This document shows positions 1 to 14,893 of a stretch of DNA of 64,000 nucleotides, piece after piece; within the stretch, counting starts at the first letter, position 1; every line of letters starts with the position of its first letter. The stretch is from assembly GCF_964340395.1 (NCBI RefSeq), contig NC_135562.1, positions 18,736,985 to 18,800,984 on the forward strand, in the 5' to 3' direction. The notes beneath the pieces are model-generated. The model was given only the letters and a program-made list of their open reading frames with translations, made no database searches and was not told the DNA's origin. A program made the position numbers and the translations under genes. This stretch comes from Glandiceps talaboti (lineage: Eukaryota > Hemichordata > Enteropneusta > Spengelidae).

Positions 1-420
1 CTGGTACAATACCTGGAGAGCTTTGGTACAGATTACATAATGTATTATCCTTAATAAAAACACAGTTATAGTATAATGTGACAGTGCCTCCATGATGTAT
101 AAGTGTGACATACATCCGCTGTACGAGAGTGGAAATGCAGCAGACAACAAAGCATGCATGAGTGAGCGTAGACAGTTTGGCACTTGGGGTATTTGCACTA
201 GTACTTATAGTGTTTTCAGATGAACAATTCACAAACTTTGCTCATGACAACTCTGCGGCAGAGAATACCACAACCATCAATACAGGTACCCAATGTATGT
301 TACAATAACACTGCAGAATCACAGAGTTCTGTTACCGATATAGTTCTTCCAGATTTGAGATTTTTTAGTTAACATTGACCTGAGCAGGCAATCAAAAGAA
401 ATCTCTCTCCCAATATTACT
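1..420. other. UBE2W intron, nothing recognised
   Basis: No exon, repeat or element could be supported here. The next UBE2W exon, expected to start with the VMFTG-like strand, is not present in this stretch. Confidence 0.5.
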
Positions 421-1007
421 TTTACAGCAGAAAGTAAGCTGTGCAGGAACAAAAGTCAGAATGGATACAATTATTGTATATGTCTGTCTCTTGCAGAGGT
501 GAATTTATATAATTATATCATAACACAATTGTTGTTTGTCTCTGTCTTGGACAGAGGGTGATTAATGTACATTGTAATCAAATTGTTGCTTGTGTCTGTC
601 TTTTGTAGCATGTGATTAATATATACTTTGTAATACAATTGTTGTGTATGTCTGTCTCATACAGAAGCTAATTCATGTACATGTGTCTACAATGTATCTC
701 TGGCAGAGGGTGATTTACTAAACATGGATGATATGAATGACAGCACAATGTATCTGACATAATGTTGAGAGACAAAACAAAAAACATGCATCATATCCTG
801 ATTGTACATTACAAATGGACTATGCCATGCTGATATATGCAACAATTGTATAACAAAAATCCACTCTGCAAGAGACAGACATACAAATTATATGCAACAA
901 TTTGATTACAATGTATATTAATCACCCTCTGCATGAGACAGACACAAGCAACAAATGTATCCATTCTGTCTTTTGTTCATGCACAGTTTACTTTCTTCTG
1001 CTGTAAA
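421..1007. repeat. Foldback element with tandem arms
   Basis: The left arm (421-499) reappears inverted at 925-1007, from TTTACAGCAG through the CAGAATGGATAC region to TGCAGAGG. Inside the left half, about four 54-58 bp tandem units start near 481, 539, 593 and 649, each beginning TGTCTGTCT and containing ATTGTTG. Inverted copies lie at 842-930. There is no coding capacity; it sits in a UBE2W intron. Confidence 0.75.
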
Positions 1008-1047
1008 TTAGTCAACACCTTAACTTGTAGATCAGAAACATCCTTAC

Positions 1048-1150
1048 CTCTGGTGAATCAAAAGGATACCTCGAGCCAAATTTAAATCTGAGTTGAAATT
1101 TTTCTCCTTCATATAATGAACCGGTTGCTCCTTCCATATCTACAATCCAT
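1048..1150 (-). CDS. UBE2W: UBE2W coding exon 3
   Basis: The 103-nt exon begins with one base completing Gln, then encodes WIVDMEGATGSLYEGEKF and the rest up to SRYPFDSPE. The acceptor is TTTTAG and the donor GTAAGG at 1047-1042. This is the beta-meander of the E2 core. Confidence 0.92.
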
Positions 1151-4100
1151 CTAAAATAAACAAACAACAACAATTTAATACAATTATAGAATCCCTATGC
1201 AATTCTATAATGGCACAAATCAAGTTTATAAGCTTTTTATAAAAAGTGAAAATACTTAAAATTTCTCCTTCTTACACTATCAAACTGACACATTGATACA
1301 AAACAACACTTGCTGCCTGTGATGTAGGGATGGGACTCTTAAAATGTCATCCATCATTTCAAATATTACTGCTGACATCAGACCACTGACAAATGGAACC
1401 TGTTACAAACAGGGAAGTAAGCAAACTAAATTGGATTAATAACACTTGGCACAGTATGGTAGAACAGCAGAGGCTTGTAATACATTTCATAGTTTGATTT
1501 TATGGCCTCTCAACATGGAATGGCAGGGGAACTTCTAACTATTACGTAAAGAGGCCATACAGCTGTTCTTATCAAATGATGAAATGTAATACAAGTCTTC
1601 CTACACGCTGTTCTGAGTGTTATTAATCTAATTTGGTTGTTTACTTTCCCTGTTTGTAACAGATTCCATTTGTTCACGGTCTGATGTCGGTGGTTGTAAT
1701 TCACTCCATGTTCCTATCATTTTGTCTGTTCAAGTTAGTCATATCATTGTATACCATACTTTCACAGACATAAACAAACTGATATGAATCTACATCACAG
1801 CCACCCACTATTCTTCTTGTATGTCAGTTTGATAGTGTGATATAGAGAAGACTTATCGGCACCTTCAAAGAGAGTTTTAATTGTCCACCTGTGATAAAAC
1901 GACATTCTGAATACAGGTGTCTCTAGACAACTGCTGCAAGGTTTGTAAAATACACTCCACTTGTTTGGCAATTTTACCCTAAACATTGCTATCTGAAGCA
2001 TGGCAAGATAGCATATAGAGGAATGGTGTACATGCAGGGGTTTCTAACACTACAAATGTAAAGTGTTCCATAGATATCCAAGTGTTATTTTCTCAGATCA
2101 AAGTAACAAGGGCACAATGTATAAGCTCATTCTTGGTAAACGGTACTGAAAACCACTATACTATTAACAATGTTAATATCTGCAAAACAATATCAGAACA
2201 GCCACTGAGATCCAGGATTGCGGCATTTTCTGCTGCACTTTCATTTGCTACAATGTACATCCCATGAAATTTGAAAAACACCAGTGCATTTCCTTGAATG
2301 AAGTGAGCCATAGAGAGACTTCAGGCAAAGACACAATTAGGTAAACACAAGAATAGAACTGATACAAAAGCAACAGCTGCTGTGGGTAGGTATAGGCAAC
2401 ACTTTTATCAGTTTGTTTATATATCTGTGGAAGTTATAATGTAACAGTAACAGTCAGATTCAATCAATATAATATGTAGTGTTCTATCAGAAAACAGTGT
2501 TATGGGATCCAGGCTCATGTGGTGTTTATGCTTTGATAAGTTACCAACACTGACTACATTGTATATCATTGCATGAAACTTGTATCATTCCTGCTTACCA
2601 CAAGAGCAAGCAAATGCGCCGGTGTTTGTTTGTTTGGATGTTGTATACTCATGAAAATATGACAAGAGAGACCAAGACTATAAGCTCTTGTACAAACACA
2701 GAGTATGTTATCATTAAATTTAGTGCATCGTGCGTGGGATTGCTTCAAGTACTTTTTTTTTTAGATTTTTAGTTTTTGTTTTTGTTTTTCTTTCAAGTAC
2801 TTACTGATTCAGATTGGATGATGTACTCTCTACATCCACTTGAATACCAGGTGGTGGGTCTTTTTGTAATTGCATTAATTCTTTCTGTAGACGCTTCTGA
2901 AACATCAAATGAAGAAAAAAAAACCTTTAATAAAATTAGTTTTTCTTTTAAAATAATATGCCAATGTAACTGTAACATATAATATTATATAGGGAGTTAG
3001 GCCTTCATACAATTTCTAATCACAGTGCTTCAGCCATTGTTGACATCATTCTAATAGTTGAAGGTTACTCATTTACATCACCATTTTTTGTTTCACATCT
3101 CACTGAGCTAGATGGGGTGAGGAGAGATCTTGCGATTCAAAGCCATTGATAGCATCTAGACTACATACATGTATACATTGTACATGCCAAACAGTGTGCC
3201 CTCTAATGATAGCCAAATTTTGTTGTTGCGAGTCAAAAAAATGATAAAAACTGGCATTTCTTGTGAGTCACCACATAGAAAGAGATAGGGGAACACCAAA
3301 TTTTGGTGTGTCACTAGAAATTGTGTGCGTCAGTGGCATGTCAGATTGGCTTAGAGAGCTTTGACTGATGCCAAACCTTCACCAGTCCATAATCATAATT
3401 CAACACTCGAACAACAACCAGTCTGCACCCAATACATACAATGTGCATGGCAAACAAAAGATGTCAGTGTGGTTCTCTTTAGCTGAATAAAGATAAATCT
3501 AGAGGTATCATGTGTCAGACACAAACGATAGTCAGTCCCGCCTTCCATGTATACATACAATTCATGCAATTGAAAAGAAATGACATGAGTATTAACAATA
3601 CTATTTGCCAGCACTAATCCACAGAAAAAAAATAGTCAGCTTTACACTCGGCAGTACAGTTAAAATGTCAATACGATCTGTTGTTATTCTGAAACATATG
3701 GTGATCTTTGTAGTATACTTTCAATGCATTTAATTTATCATTTTACAACCTTAGTAAGTCTGTGAGGATTTTGGGCTCTTTTGAAGTGCTAACATCATTA
3801 CTGTTATTACTTGTACCTACATTTAAATCTGACAATAGGGTAAATGGAGATGTATGTAATATAGATAAATGCTGGTAGCTAAATACTTTTAGTAATTCTC
3901 CTTTGACGTGTGAATTTGCAAATATATATTTCTGCATATATTTACAACTCTTCCATATGCTGTAAACAATTTTGTAAAACAAAGGCAAGTCAATTGGCTC
4001 AATTGGGTAAATAAAAAACCCTTATTTGATGTTTCTCTCTTTCACAAAAAACCTTCTGAAATGTCGAATAAACAGTTTTTTTATAAACCAACTGAGCCCA

Positions 4101-6261
4101 GTGACTTGCCTTTCACCCAAACTAACTTCACGTCCTAACTCAACCAACAACAATAAAGTAAAATTTAGCTAACTTTAGTTGGACTGATCTAATACCCTGT
4201 TGTTGTGTTACTACCCCTGTGTGTGTGTGGGGGGGGGGGGGGGTCCCCATCTCATGTCAAGTGTGAATTTTTCATTTTCAAAACCCAAAAGTATGCCTCT
4301 GCTGACGTTATTTTGACACAATTTTGTCAATTCAATAGTTGATGTCACCCAATATTATAGTTTAGTTCTTATACAGTATCATTACACAGTTGGCAACCAA
4401 ACTACCAATAACTGAGGTAGGGAACAATTGCCAGTGAGTAATTGTTCGATAACAACCAAAAACACTATAATATTTTACTATAAATACTAAAAATTTCACA
4501 GTTTTGAGGACAAATTTCACTGTTTATCTGTTTTCATAGCTGGAAATTTATCTCTCACAGTCGGTTGTTTTAACTGGCTCCTGGCTATTGTCTACACTAT
4601 ACATTGTTAACATCATTCTAACAGGCGGGGGGGGGGGGGGGGGGGGGTTATTATTTTGCATCAACAACTTTTGGGACATGATTTCTTATTGAGCTAGACT
4701 AGGTAAAGAGATGTTTTGAGACCACAGATAGATCTAGACTACACAAGTATGTGAGGGCTTGGTGAAATTTTGGATTTTAGACAGACAAAACTGTTTCACT
4801 GTAGAGTCATTCAAAATTGTTTACAAGATGGCAAGTCAAGATTTCACAAGAAATAGCAGACAGGTATCCCCTGCAATGTTTATGGTCTCAACCATAAGAT
4901 ACAGTGTTCTAAACAGAGACAATTGCTTTGTCAATAACTGTTCTTTGTTTCTGTCCTCCACAAAAGCATCTAAATGTTCTATTCATATTCTTTCTATTGT
5001 TGGTTAAAGAAAGTGTTTAAAATGGGGTCAAGTACATGTATAGACAATGGAGGGGAAGGCAGCACAGTAATATCAATCATATACATGTCTTTAAATTATT
5101 TGGTCTGTGTTGTACATATGCAGTCAAAAATACTGCCAAATAGCCAAATGTCAGAACACAAAACATTTTAGATTAGCAGGCATTTGGTTAATTTGACATA
5201 AATCATTTGAGTGACTGAGTTATCAAGGAGATAGCAGGGAGTAATATATTCCTGATTGCAGAAGGAGTAAGTTGGCCCATGGATGTAGTAGTGAGATACA
5301 TCCATGGTTGGCCTCATTTCTGACAATGTCCTTCTCCTTAGTTTTTGCTTAGAGACATTGTCAGAATCATGTCTCGTACTCCGTCAGGACTATAATTCAT
5401 CATTTGTTTTAGTTCCAAGCACTTTTTTGCATTATTTACGAAGTTAACATAGACAGTTAATTACTTGGACCAGATTCTGACAGCAGTCAATCGAACTGAC
5501 AACAGCCCCAAGATCCAGAAGTTCCATGTATGTCGGTACCTAGACTCTCTCACAGTCCCGGAGCATCGCATAAAGGGCTGTTTTGTATACATGATGGACC
5601 GATAGGCGATATCTACTGCATAATTGTACTGTGGACTCTCATCGACTACATAGGGCTAATCATTTGTTGACATGTTACTGCGATGCCCAGAGTCACAGTA
5701 ACATGTCAACAAATGATTAGCCCTATGTAGTTGATGAGGGCCCACAGGATAAGGATATTCTAGTACAATTATTCGGTAGATATTGGTACATACAAAAACA
5801 GCTAGTAATAGCAATGCTCCGAGGACTGGTTCAGCGAGTTGGCACCACAAACTGGAGAGATTGTTAGAAAGTTATAAAACATATATAGATATATTACGAT
5901 TTCAGTCGCTAATTCATTTTGATTTTCTGGAGAGAGATGGGATACTTTTATATGAAGTCTCCTGAGCATGCATCGACAGACGGTGAGCTGCGATATACAT
6001 TGCCTTCGGGCGAGCCGTACAAAGTATGCTAATTTGCCTGCGAAGGCGGTCTGTCACAAATGTCAACACAAAGCACTGCTTTAGAAAGCACGTCTTGTCT
6101 GTAATTCAAACAGAATGTACACTGCTGGCTAAGACCTTTTCTTTAAAAAGTCTCTCTCGATAGCAATCGTCCAAACTTACATTATATTTCCTGCTCTGGA
6201 AATAAAAATTAATACCGGAAATATGAATAACAATAATACCACTTACCTGCATTGACGCCAT
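1048..6261 (-). CDS. UBE2W: UBE2W, ubiquitin-conjugating enzyme E2 W (5' part, coding exons 1-3)
   Basis: Three minus-strand exons splice in phase to about 70 N-terminal residues: exon 1 6261-6247 (MASMQ), exon 2 2896-2805, exon 3 1150-1048. The joined protein reads MASMQ, KRLQKEL, a DPPPG motif, then QWIVDMEGA, LYEGEKFQL and SRYPFDSP. This is the E2 fold start (helix 1 and strands 1-3) as found in UBE2W, which attaches ubiquitin to disordered N-termini of substrates. Donors are GTAAGT, GTAAGT and GTAAGG; acceptors end in CAG or TAG. The exon 2/3 junction splits a Gln codon (CA/A), just before the conserved WIVDMEG. The catalytic Cys and the HPH region are absent because the remaining exons lie left of position 1. 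Family assignment is from recalled UBE2W features; the splicing is read directly. Confidence 0.92.
1375..1688. repeat. Foldback MITE-like hairpin in UBE2W intron 2
   Basis: Arms of about 72 bp (1375-1446 and 1617-1688) are inverted copies with few mismatches, sharing GACATCAGACC at the outer ends and CCCTGTTTGTAACAG inside. The inner portions (1465-1510 and 1545-1610) also pair, through TTGTATTACATTTCAT and AGGCC segments. Almost the entire 314 bp can therefore fold into one long hairpin. Confidence 0.8.
1700..2800. other. UBE2W intron 2, remainder
   Basis: Only short chance reading frames are present and no repeat or RNA structure was recognised. Confidence 0.4.
2805..2896 (-). CDS. UBE2W: UBE2W coding exon 2
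   Basis: The 92-nt exon encodes KRLQKELMQLQKDPPPG and then a less conserved stretch up to the split Gln codon. The acceptor reads TTTCAG at 2897-2902 and the donor GTAAGTAC at 2804-2797. It forms helix 1 of the E2 domain. Confidence 0.92.
2900..5540. other. UBE2W intron 1, mostly unique AT-rich DNA
   Basis: No coding exon could be supported. Two homopolymer G tracts (about 4229-4243 and 4627-4647) are the only conspicuous features. Confidence 0.4.
5541..5836. repeat. Foldback element with 37-bp near-perfect core hairpin
   Basis: The outer arms pair through ACTCTCACAGTCC / CTCCGAGGACTG and GTACAATTA segments. The core arms 5644-5680 and 5696-5732 match at 36 of 37 positions across a 15-base loop. 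A related element with the same outer-arm words lies at 21966-22331, so this is a family of at least two copies. Confidence 0.8.
6247..6261 (-). CDS. UBE2W: UBE2W coding exon 1 (15 nt)
   Basis: The exon encodes only MASMQ and is followed by a consensus GTAAGT donor (6246-6241). The ATG is in a purine-rich context preceded by a G+C-richer stretch that may be promoter or 5' UTR. An open minus frame runs upstream to 6435, but it has no initiator in that extension that would be needed; MASMQ is the conserved family start. The end is phase 0, matching exon 2. Confidence 0.9.
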
Positions 6262-6299
6262 TTTGGACCTTACCGCGAGGGATTGTGGGTCGTTAAGTT

Positions 6300-8100
<1,801 letters not shown>

Positions 8101-8169
8101 ATATTATAAGAACCACTGCTTAGTTTTCTGGTATGACAATAGTTTTACGAATTATACATTGTGGAGTAA

Positions 8170-8945
8170 ATGTGATGTCAAATCATTTTAGATTTAAGAA
8201 GTACCAAAATGGGAATAGGTAACTTTCAAAGACGCTTGTTTTCTATTAATAATTTGAACGACAGGTGACTACAGCACTCAGTAGATATTTTATTTCACAT
8301 CCAACGCGGGAAATAACATTCTCATCGACAAATGTCAATCAATCTAGTAGACTTATAATTGCAGTTACTATTCTTTTTATCTAGTACTTAACAACAAGTG
8401 TGTATGTGGGGCATATGTCATATGCTTGTTCATGATTAGTTCTGCAGTTGTCATCACTGGTGGCAATTAATGTAGGGAGAGTTACTTTTGTCTTTTCCCT
8501 TTCATCTGCAGACTGAATTGGCTGGATAAACATGAAAATAATAACGCGGGAAGGGGGTATTTAAGTGATGAGCGTTGACCAGAAACAATTCTCTCTTTTT
8601 TGGCCTTTAAAACTCTTTCTACGGTCATGAGTGCTATCCTACAACGTTCTATAAAGCTTCACATTACATGTTGCGGTTGGCCAGGAGATCACTAACAGCA
8701 ATTGGCAAATAGCAATCAATGAGAAAAAATAACTTATTGCATATGTTCTGTTGTATTCCAACAATTGTCTGCAGGAACGACAATTTCAAAACTTTGCCCT
8801 TACGGAAGGTATTCAGTTTAAATGGTTTTAATTTAGCATATGGACAACGAGTTGGCTAGAATCCATAGACAGGAGCAATACATGGTGAAAGGGACTACTA
8901 CAAATATATATATTATTGAAACAAATAAATTATATGATATTTTTT
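8170..8945. other. Unassigned spacer
   Basis: No supported gene or repeat was seen. Confidence 0.4.
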
Positions 8946-9184
8946 AGACTGCCTTGTGGACCCGGGTAAAAAGTCCTTTAAAGCTAATGGGCATAGGATG
9001 TCTTCATGAAACACACAAAACAAACTGTACTACAAAACGAGTATCTCTTAAAAGGCCTTTAAGATTTTGTTCTCCTTCTTTGTCATGGTTACGTGTATGT
9101 ATGTATGTATGTATGTATGTATGTATGTATGTATGTATGTATGTATGTATGTATGTATGTATGTATGTATGTATGTATGTATGA
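8946..9184 (+). repeat. Duplicated segment copy 1 with (ATGT)n tail
   Basis: Positions 8946-9095 match 9548-9700 (copy 2) over about 150 bp, including GCCTTGTGGACC, AGCTAATGGGCATAGGATG and TTAAGATTTTGTTCTCC. Each copy runs directly into a (GTAT)n tetranucleotide array, here 9093-9184. The shared body plus repeat tail resembles a retroposon 3' end, but no protein is visible. Confidence 0.75.
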
Positions 9185-9547
9185 TGCAAGCATTATAACA
9201 ACTAACACACTATATCTGCCTTGTGATGTGGATAACATGTTCAAAAGCAATTTGATATATTTTCTGCTAGATGCAGTGTGAACCCAATAATACTGTACTT
9301 GTATGTTAGAATATGCATTCACGGTGACTGACCTCATGCATTTTATAGTTGTGAATTATTCATTATACCTAATGTGCAATGTACTGTTATAGTGCCCTCA
9401 GGGGATTGATTTGAATTAGAGTACACCTGGATGTATTGTCTTTTCCGACAGTGTATTATAAGCATACAGTGGTGTTGTGTGTTCACTTTTATTCATCCAT
9501 TAATATCCCCTCCATCGTGAGTAATCTCAACAACCCAATGAGTTTAA

Positions 9548-10126
9548 ATTGCCTTGTGGACCTGGGTAAAACGTCCTTTAAAGCTAATGGGCATAGGATG
9601 TCTTCTTCATGAAACATACTCAAAAAACTGTACTACAAAACGAGTATCTCTTAAAAGCAAAAAGACCTTTAAGATTTTGTTCTCCTTCTTTGTCGTGGTT
9701 ACATGTATGTATGTATGTATGTATGTATGTATGTATGTATGTATGTATGTATGTATGTATGTATGTATGTATGTATGTATGTATGTATGCATGTATGTAC
9801 ATTTTGTACGTACGTACGTACGTATGTATGTATGTATGTATGTATGTATGTATGTATGTATGTATGTATGTCTGTATGTATGTATGTATGTATGTATGTA
9901 TGCATGTATGTACATTTTGTACGTACGTACGTACGTATGTATGTATGTATGTATGTATGTATGTATGTATGTATGTATGTATGTACGTACATTTTGTACG
10001 TACGTACGTATGTATGTATGTATGTATGTATGTATGTATGTATGTATGTATGTACGTACGTACGTACATTTTGTACGTACGTACGTACGTACGTATGTAT
10101 GTATGTATGTATGTATGTATGTATGT
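9548..10126 (+). repeat. Duplicated segment copy 2 with composite (TATG)n/(GTAC)n array
   Basis: The body is as in copy 1. The tail (9701-10126) is organised: runs of TATG are separated four times (near 9795, 9908, 9986 and 10066) by the block GTACATTTTGTAC followed by several GTAC units. Each block is an imperfect palindrome. The spacing shrinks from about 113 to about 80 bp. Confidence 0.85.
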
Positions 10127-10344
10127 GTCATAATTATATCATTTCTATTATACCATTATGTAGCCATCTTAAAATAATCTCGCTGCGACTACCATCTTGG
10201 AAACTTGTTTGTTTGAACTTGCTTGTAAATTAGACAATACAATCGGAACCTAACTCTAGCCATGATGGCGCCATGTAATACTGGTCTATAGAATGTATGA
10301 TGTATATCAGTCAATGATGACAAACTGTCATGATTGAATGTATA

Positions 10345-10447
10345 CATCAAAAATCAAAATTGTAATGCCCGTATAAAGATGGCGAATTGTGGCATTAAAA
10401 TTACATCAAAAAAATCAAAATTGTAATGCCCGTATAAAGATGGCGAC
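10345..10447 (+). repeat. 61-bp direct duplication
   Basis: The segment from AAATCAAAATTGTAATGCCC through ATAAAGATGGCGA occurs at 10351 and again at 10412, a 61-bp offset. Confidence 0.85.
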
Positions 10448-10502
10448 CTTGACCAAGTGTGAGTTCACACTCCACCATGTAAAAGTACTAAGTTGCCGTC
10501 GC

Positions 10503-10522
10503 GGGGGGGGGGGGGGGGGGGG
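10503..10522. repeat. Poly(G) tract
   Basis: A run of about 20 G. Confidence 0.95.
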
Positions 10523-10599
10523 TAGACGCTCTCGGGGTATTAGTCAGGTGGCTTAACACCAGCTTTGGGGATTATTGTTACACGCCGGATAAAAACACT

Positions 10600-11860
10600 A
10601 AATTTGGCATGAATGTTCCTTAGGACCTCTTGATTGATTTTAGAAGGGAAGCCCTCTTGAATATTTCCATAAATTTGCATAAATCGGTAAAATTAGAAAT
10701 GGCCACGGATACCCTTGAGAAATCCAATGTTTCTCGGAACTGAAACGCTGTTGATCGGCTTACTGTGCAGTTTATCGATATTTAATGTTCAAACGGGGAA
10801 GTACTCACTCGTACTGTTGTTCCAATCGTCAGTCTGTTCCATTTAAGACTATAACGTTGAATTAGCCGACCAACTAGTTTCTTCTCAAAGCATCTCTTCT
10901 ACGAGGTACCGTACCGACTCAGTTGGATTGTGTTGAGTAGAACTCACAACGGAACATACGTATCTGGTTCAACGAACGCTAAGCTAACCACTTGGTTGAT
11001 TTTATTACATGACCAATCTCCGTCTCCGGTCCTCCAGATGGGCTAAAAACCCAACTTTATAAATACATTTCACAGTTTACACAAATCTACTATTCTTAAA
11101 GTATGACGTATTCTTAAGTCTTATGACAGACATCATCTGGGATTTAATATCAAATCACCTTCTCTAGATTAGTAATACAAGTTCATATCTCAAAGACCAT
11201 AAAATAGTCATGTCAAATTAAAACTTGTTGACAATTCAATCGTACCTGGTACAAACAATTCCGAAATGCCCAATGTTGAGATGTCGTAGACCTATGTTGT
11301 TACGCAACGGAATGTCACTGTATGTACAAAGTTTAAATGCTTCAATTTGGAGTTCATAATGAAAATTTACCAAAATATCCTGAATGGATATGTTAGGTCT
11401 GTGACTCGTAACAGGAAATAAGTCACCAACAATGAGCAAATGCGACATTCACGTTCTTTGGAACCTACTTTTGATTTTTGTCTCGGAGTCCGGTTGAATA
11501 TTCGCATATATTTGCATAAATCACTGATTTTCAAAATGACCAAAATCAACCTGGAACAATTCTATGTTACAGAGAAATAACTTACTTAAAGAAACCGAAT
11601 TTCGAATGGGTGTTCCATGGGATCTAATCATAGATTTAGCCTTAAGTGCCGTTGTGAAAACATGCATAAATTTGCATAAATCAGAAAAAATAAGATGGTT
11701 ACTATCAAACAGATATTTCTGTGAAATAGCTTAATTTGCAAAAATTCGTGCTGAATTAAAAGCATAAAATGTTTCTTTTGATATAATTCTTCATAATGAC
11801 CAAGAAAAGAACCCCAAATATTTACGTAAATGTGCAAAAATCAGAAAATTCAAAACGTTT
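10600..11860 (+). repeat. Degenerate diverged repeats around a TTTGCATAAATC word
   Basis: Related segments near 10660, 11500, 11660 and 11820 share (T)TTGCATAAATC followed by A-rich sequence and preceded by a GTTCC..GGA..T region. They look like old copies of a unit of roughly 160 bp. No gene is seen. Confidence 0.4.
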
Positions 11861-12159
11861 TGCTACACTTTAAAAAAACAGTTCTGCAGCACGCCGGCAT
11901 CCCAATATGGATCTTCAAGCATCACGCCTTCAAGTGTCAACCTCGAACATCGTCTAATCTCACTTTATATACCCCTAGCTAACCTATCCCTAAGAAGAGC
12001 GACATTGAACTTGAATTTCTAACTTTATGAACGTTAAGACATGTCTCCTACATTAGGACACGTTACTCAATACCATTCCTATAGACCAGTATCATATGAG
12101 ATTATTTAATATTTTGTACGATGGCTACATACTGGTGTAGTAGAAATGATATAATTATG

Positions 12160-12161
12160 AC

Positions 12162-12192
<31 letters not shown>

Positions 12193-12360
12193 TGTGTGTG
12201 TGTGTGTGCGTGTGTGCGTGCATGTATGTGTACGTACGTATGTCTGTATGTATGTATGTATGTATGTATGTATGTATGTATGTATGTATGTATGTATGTA
12301 TGTACGTATGTACGTATGTATGTATGTATGTATGTATGTATGTATGTATGTATGTATGTA

Positions 12361-12393
<33 letters not shown>

Positions 12394-12474
12394 ATGTATG
12401 TATGTATGTATGTATGTGTGTGTGTGAAAGAGCGAGAAAGAGAGAGAGAGAAAGAGAGAGATAGAGAGAGAGAG

Positions 12475-12541
<67 letters not shown>
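12160..12541. repeat. Compound microsatellite (TATG)n-(TG)n-(GA)n-(TG)n
   Basis: Tetranucleotide, AGAG-rich (12428-12477) and TG (12478-12541) blocks follow each other. Long Tyr-Val-Cys-Met frames here are repeat artefacts. Confidence 0.95.
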
Positions 12542-12544
<3 letters not shown>

Positions 12545-12559
12545 ACTAGCATTGACAGG

Positions 12560-14330
12560 ACTGATTTCGAGTTTCCTTGCTCTATAAATTTGGAGCCTCT
12601 AGTAGATATAGATTACATCTCGGAAGGTCATTATTTCTGACAGGCCTGGTATTCATCATCCGAGTTCAACTATATCATCGTCAGGGGGATTTCAATAGAA
12701 GCGTATACTTTCAATTAAAGGATCACCTGTAAGCCAAACTAATTCTAATGACAGATTTCTTGTTTGCAGCAAAGTCGACTTTATGCTGTATCAAAGACGG
12801 TCAATTGTACATCACTTCAAGGATATAAAAATCTAGCTGAACAGAAATAATCATTTCTAGACCTTTTGTGATAATGCAACGTTGTAAAAAATACGTCTCA
12901 TAGTAGATAATAACAAAAATTACGCGACACACGTATGAAATGGTAAAGTAACTAGAACTGTATGATGAGGCCTCCACTTCCTTATATTCCAGACTGAGCG
13001 GTAAACAATGTAGGCTCATATACACACACTCAAACTTTTCTAGAAGCAAAGCTATGTTGACACAATTATGGCATAGAGGGAGTTCGATATACACATAGTC
13101 CGTACATAGGTAGCCGATCGATGTTGCTTTTCTTTATTGAATTTATTGTTAACTAAAAGCTTATACTGTTTTGCACTGATTGTATAATGGATTTCTGTTA
13201 CGATCTCTACCCATTACTTCACATTTTATAACATAATAATACTATTAAATGAACATTTGTTATAGTACGCCTGTTTTTCGAAGAGCTCCAGCTGCTAACA
13301 ATTATTACCCGTGTTAGATCTATAGCGACACAATGGCTCTTCATACTTCCTTAACTTTATTTTGGAGCATGCATGCAATCCACTGCAGCCTCTATATAAG
13401 CGCATAGGATTAAAACATTCACATGGCAACCTCAGGTTTCCAATTATACAGCTGAGTGGACTGAGCCACATTTGTACTCTTTCGAGATTGTATAGATGAG
13501 TTGTGAAGTTAAATCGTGATCGTCTAAAATTTGTTACAGGCACGTACTCTGTAGATAATGTTTTTTTTCAGTAATCGCCATCATACCATTTATTTCCGCT
13601 TCAAAAAAATAACGGTCAGGGGACATTATGTTTGCCACCTTTGTCACCAATCACAAGTTTGATGGGACCAGGTTTAATAGGCCTTTCCAAAATTTGACAT
13701 GGTGGCGCTCTACTTCCCGTCTGTGTGTATCTTGGGGGTATACATGGTATAGGTTAATCATACAGCACTGCTGCTTTCCTCGATGTCTGAACAATGTGCA
13801 AAACACCCCTTTCTACAGAATACAAGGAACAATGAGGTGATGATACCCCAATTTGAGCGAGGGTGCTGTATTCTCAATTTCCTGTTTATAAATTATAGTC
13901 TGCAATGGCATGGCCTATTGATAGGGGATAAAGTACTAATTGACAACTCGGATTACATTAATGTCCCTCATGTATTAATGGGTTAATGGAGGTTGGACGA
14001 TTATAGGTCTTTGCCTGGGGTAACAATTGCACAATGCCTTGGGTACTATGTAATCGTCGGAGGCGCTGTATATATAAATGTGCGTCGTTATAGCGCATTA
14101 GCATTTACTCCACACCGCTTCAAAACCACCCTTCTCTCTCAATATTTGTCATCGCTCCAAAAATTGTAAGTGCTGTCTTGAATAAAATAGGACGAGGGCA
14201 CACAAACATGAATAATGCAGGAATTTCCAGTCTTTATATTCTCAAAATCTCCGTTAATTGACAGCAGTATTGCAAATGTCAATCACATCAACATTAACCC
14301 AATAGTATTATCAATATAGTTTGAATATGT
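12560..14330. other. Unassigned spacer
   Basis: No supported gene, element or RNA was seen in this stretch on either strand. Confidence 0.4.
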
Positions 14331-14332
14331 TA

Positions 14333-14390
14333 CATCAGGCAAGTTCATGTCGACAGGCTAGAATCATCAGGCAAGTTCATGTCGACAGTT
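14333..14390 (+). repeat. Short direct repeat
   Basis: ATCAGGCAAGTTCATGTCGA occurs twice about 33 bp apart. Confidence 0.85.
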
Positions 14391-14893
14391 TCTTAGCAAA
14401 CTGCCACCTAGCGGTAAAGCCAGCAAATGGACAGTTTGACACAGCCTGTCAAGTAACAAGAACCCAATGGTACAAGAACTTATATTATTATTAATAAGGA
14501 AGTGTTTTCATCTTCGATTTGTTATTGTACACCGAGTACACCGGTATTGTAATATGAAACTTGTTACGACATCATCAGTTATAGTACATGATAATCAGAG
14601 TAGTATATACATTCGTTAGATATTTTAGTCAAGGAAGCAATAAAGCGGTGCTGTTGTGATTAGCCACTCTGATCACCATATATTGCGATTTATCGTTTAT
14701 AGTTCATCGTAATGGGATCTTGGTAAAATCAAGACTTATACTTAATGACTAGACTTACGATTCGTAGACAGCATGTTTTATCGGCGGCATCTCAGACAAC
14801 TTTTTTTGTTTCGAATTACACACGAAATACAGACACGGATAGCGCACACAATGGAATTAGATTAGGTTAGATTATATTAGATAAGATAGGGTT

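Noticed and set aside
9089-10233. Tyr-Val-Cys-Met and Thr-Tyr-Ile-His repeat proteins on both strands
   Set aside because: Translations of (TATG)n. The same applies at 12106-12552 and 61702-62187.
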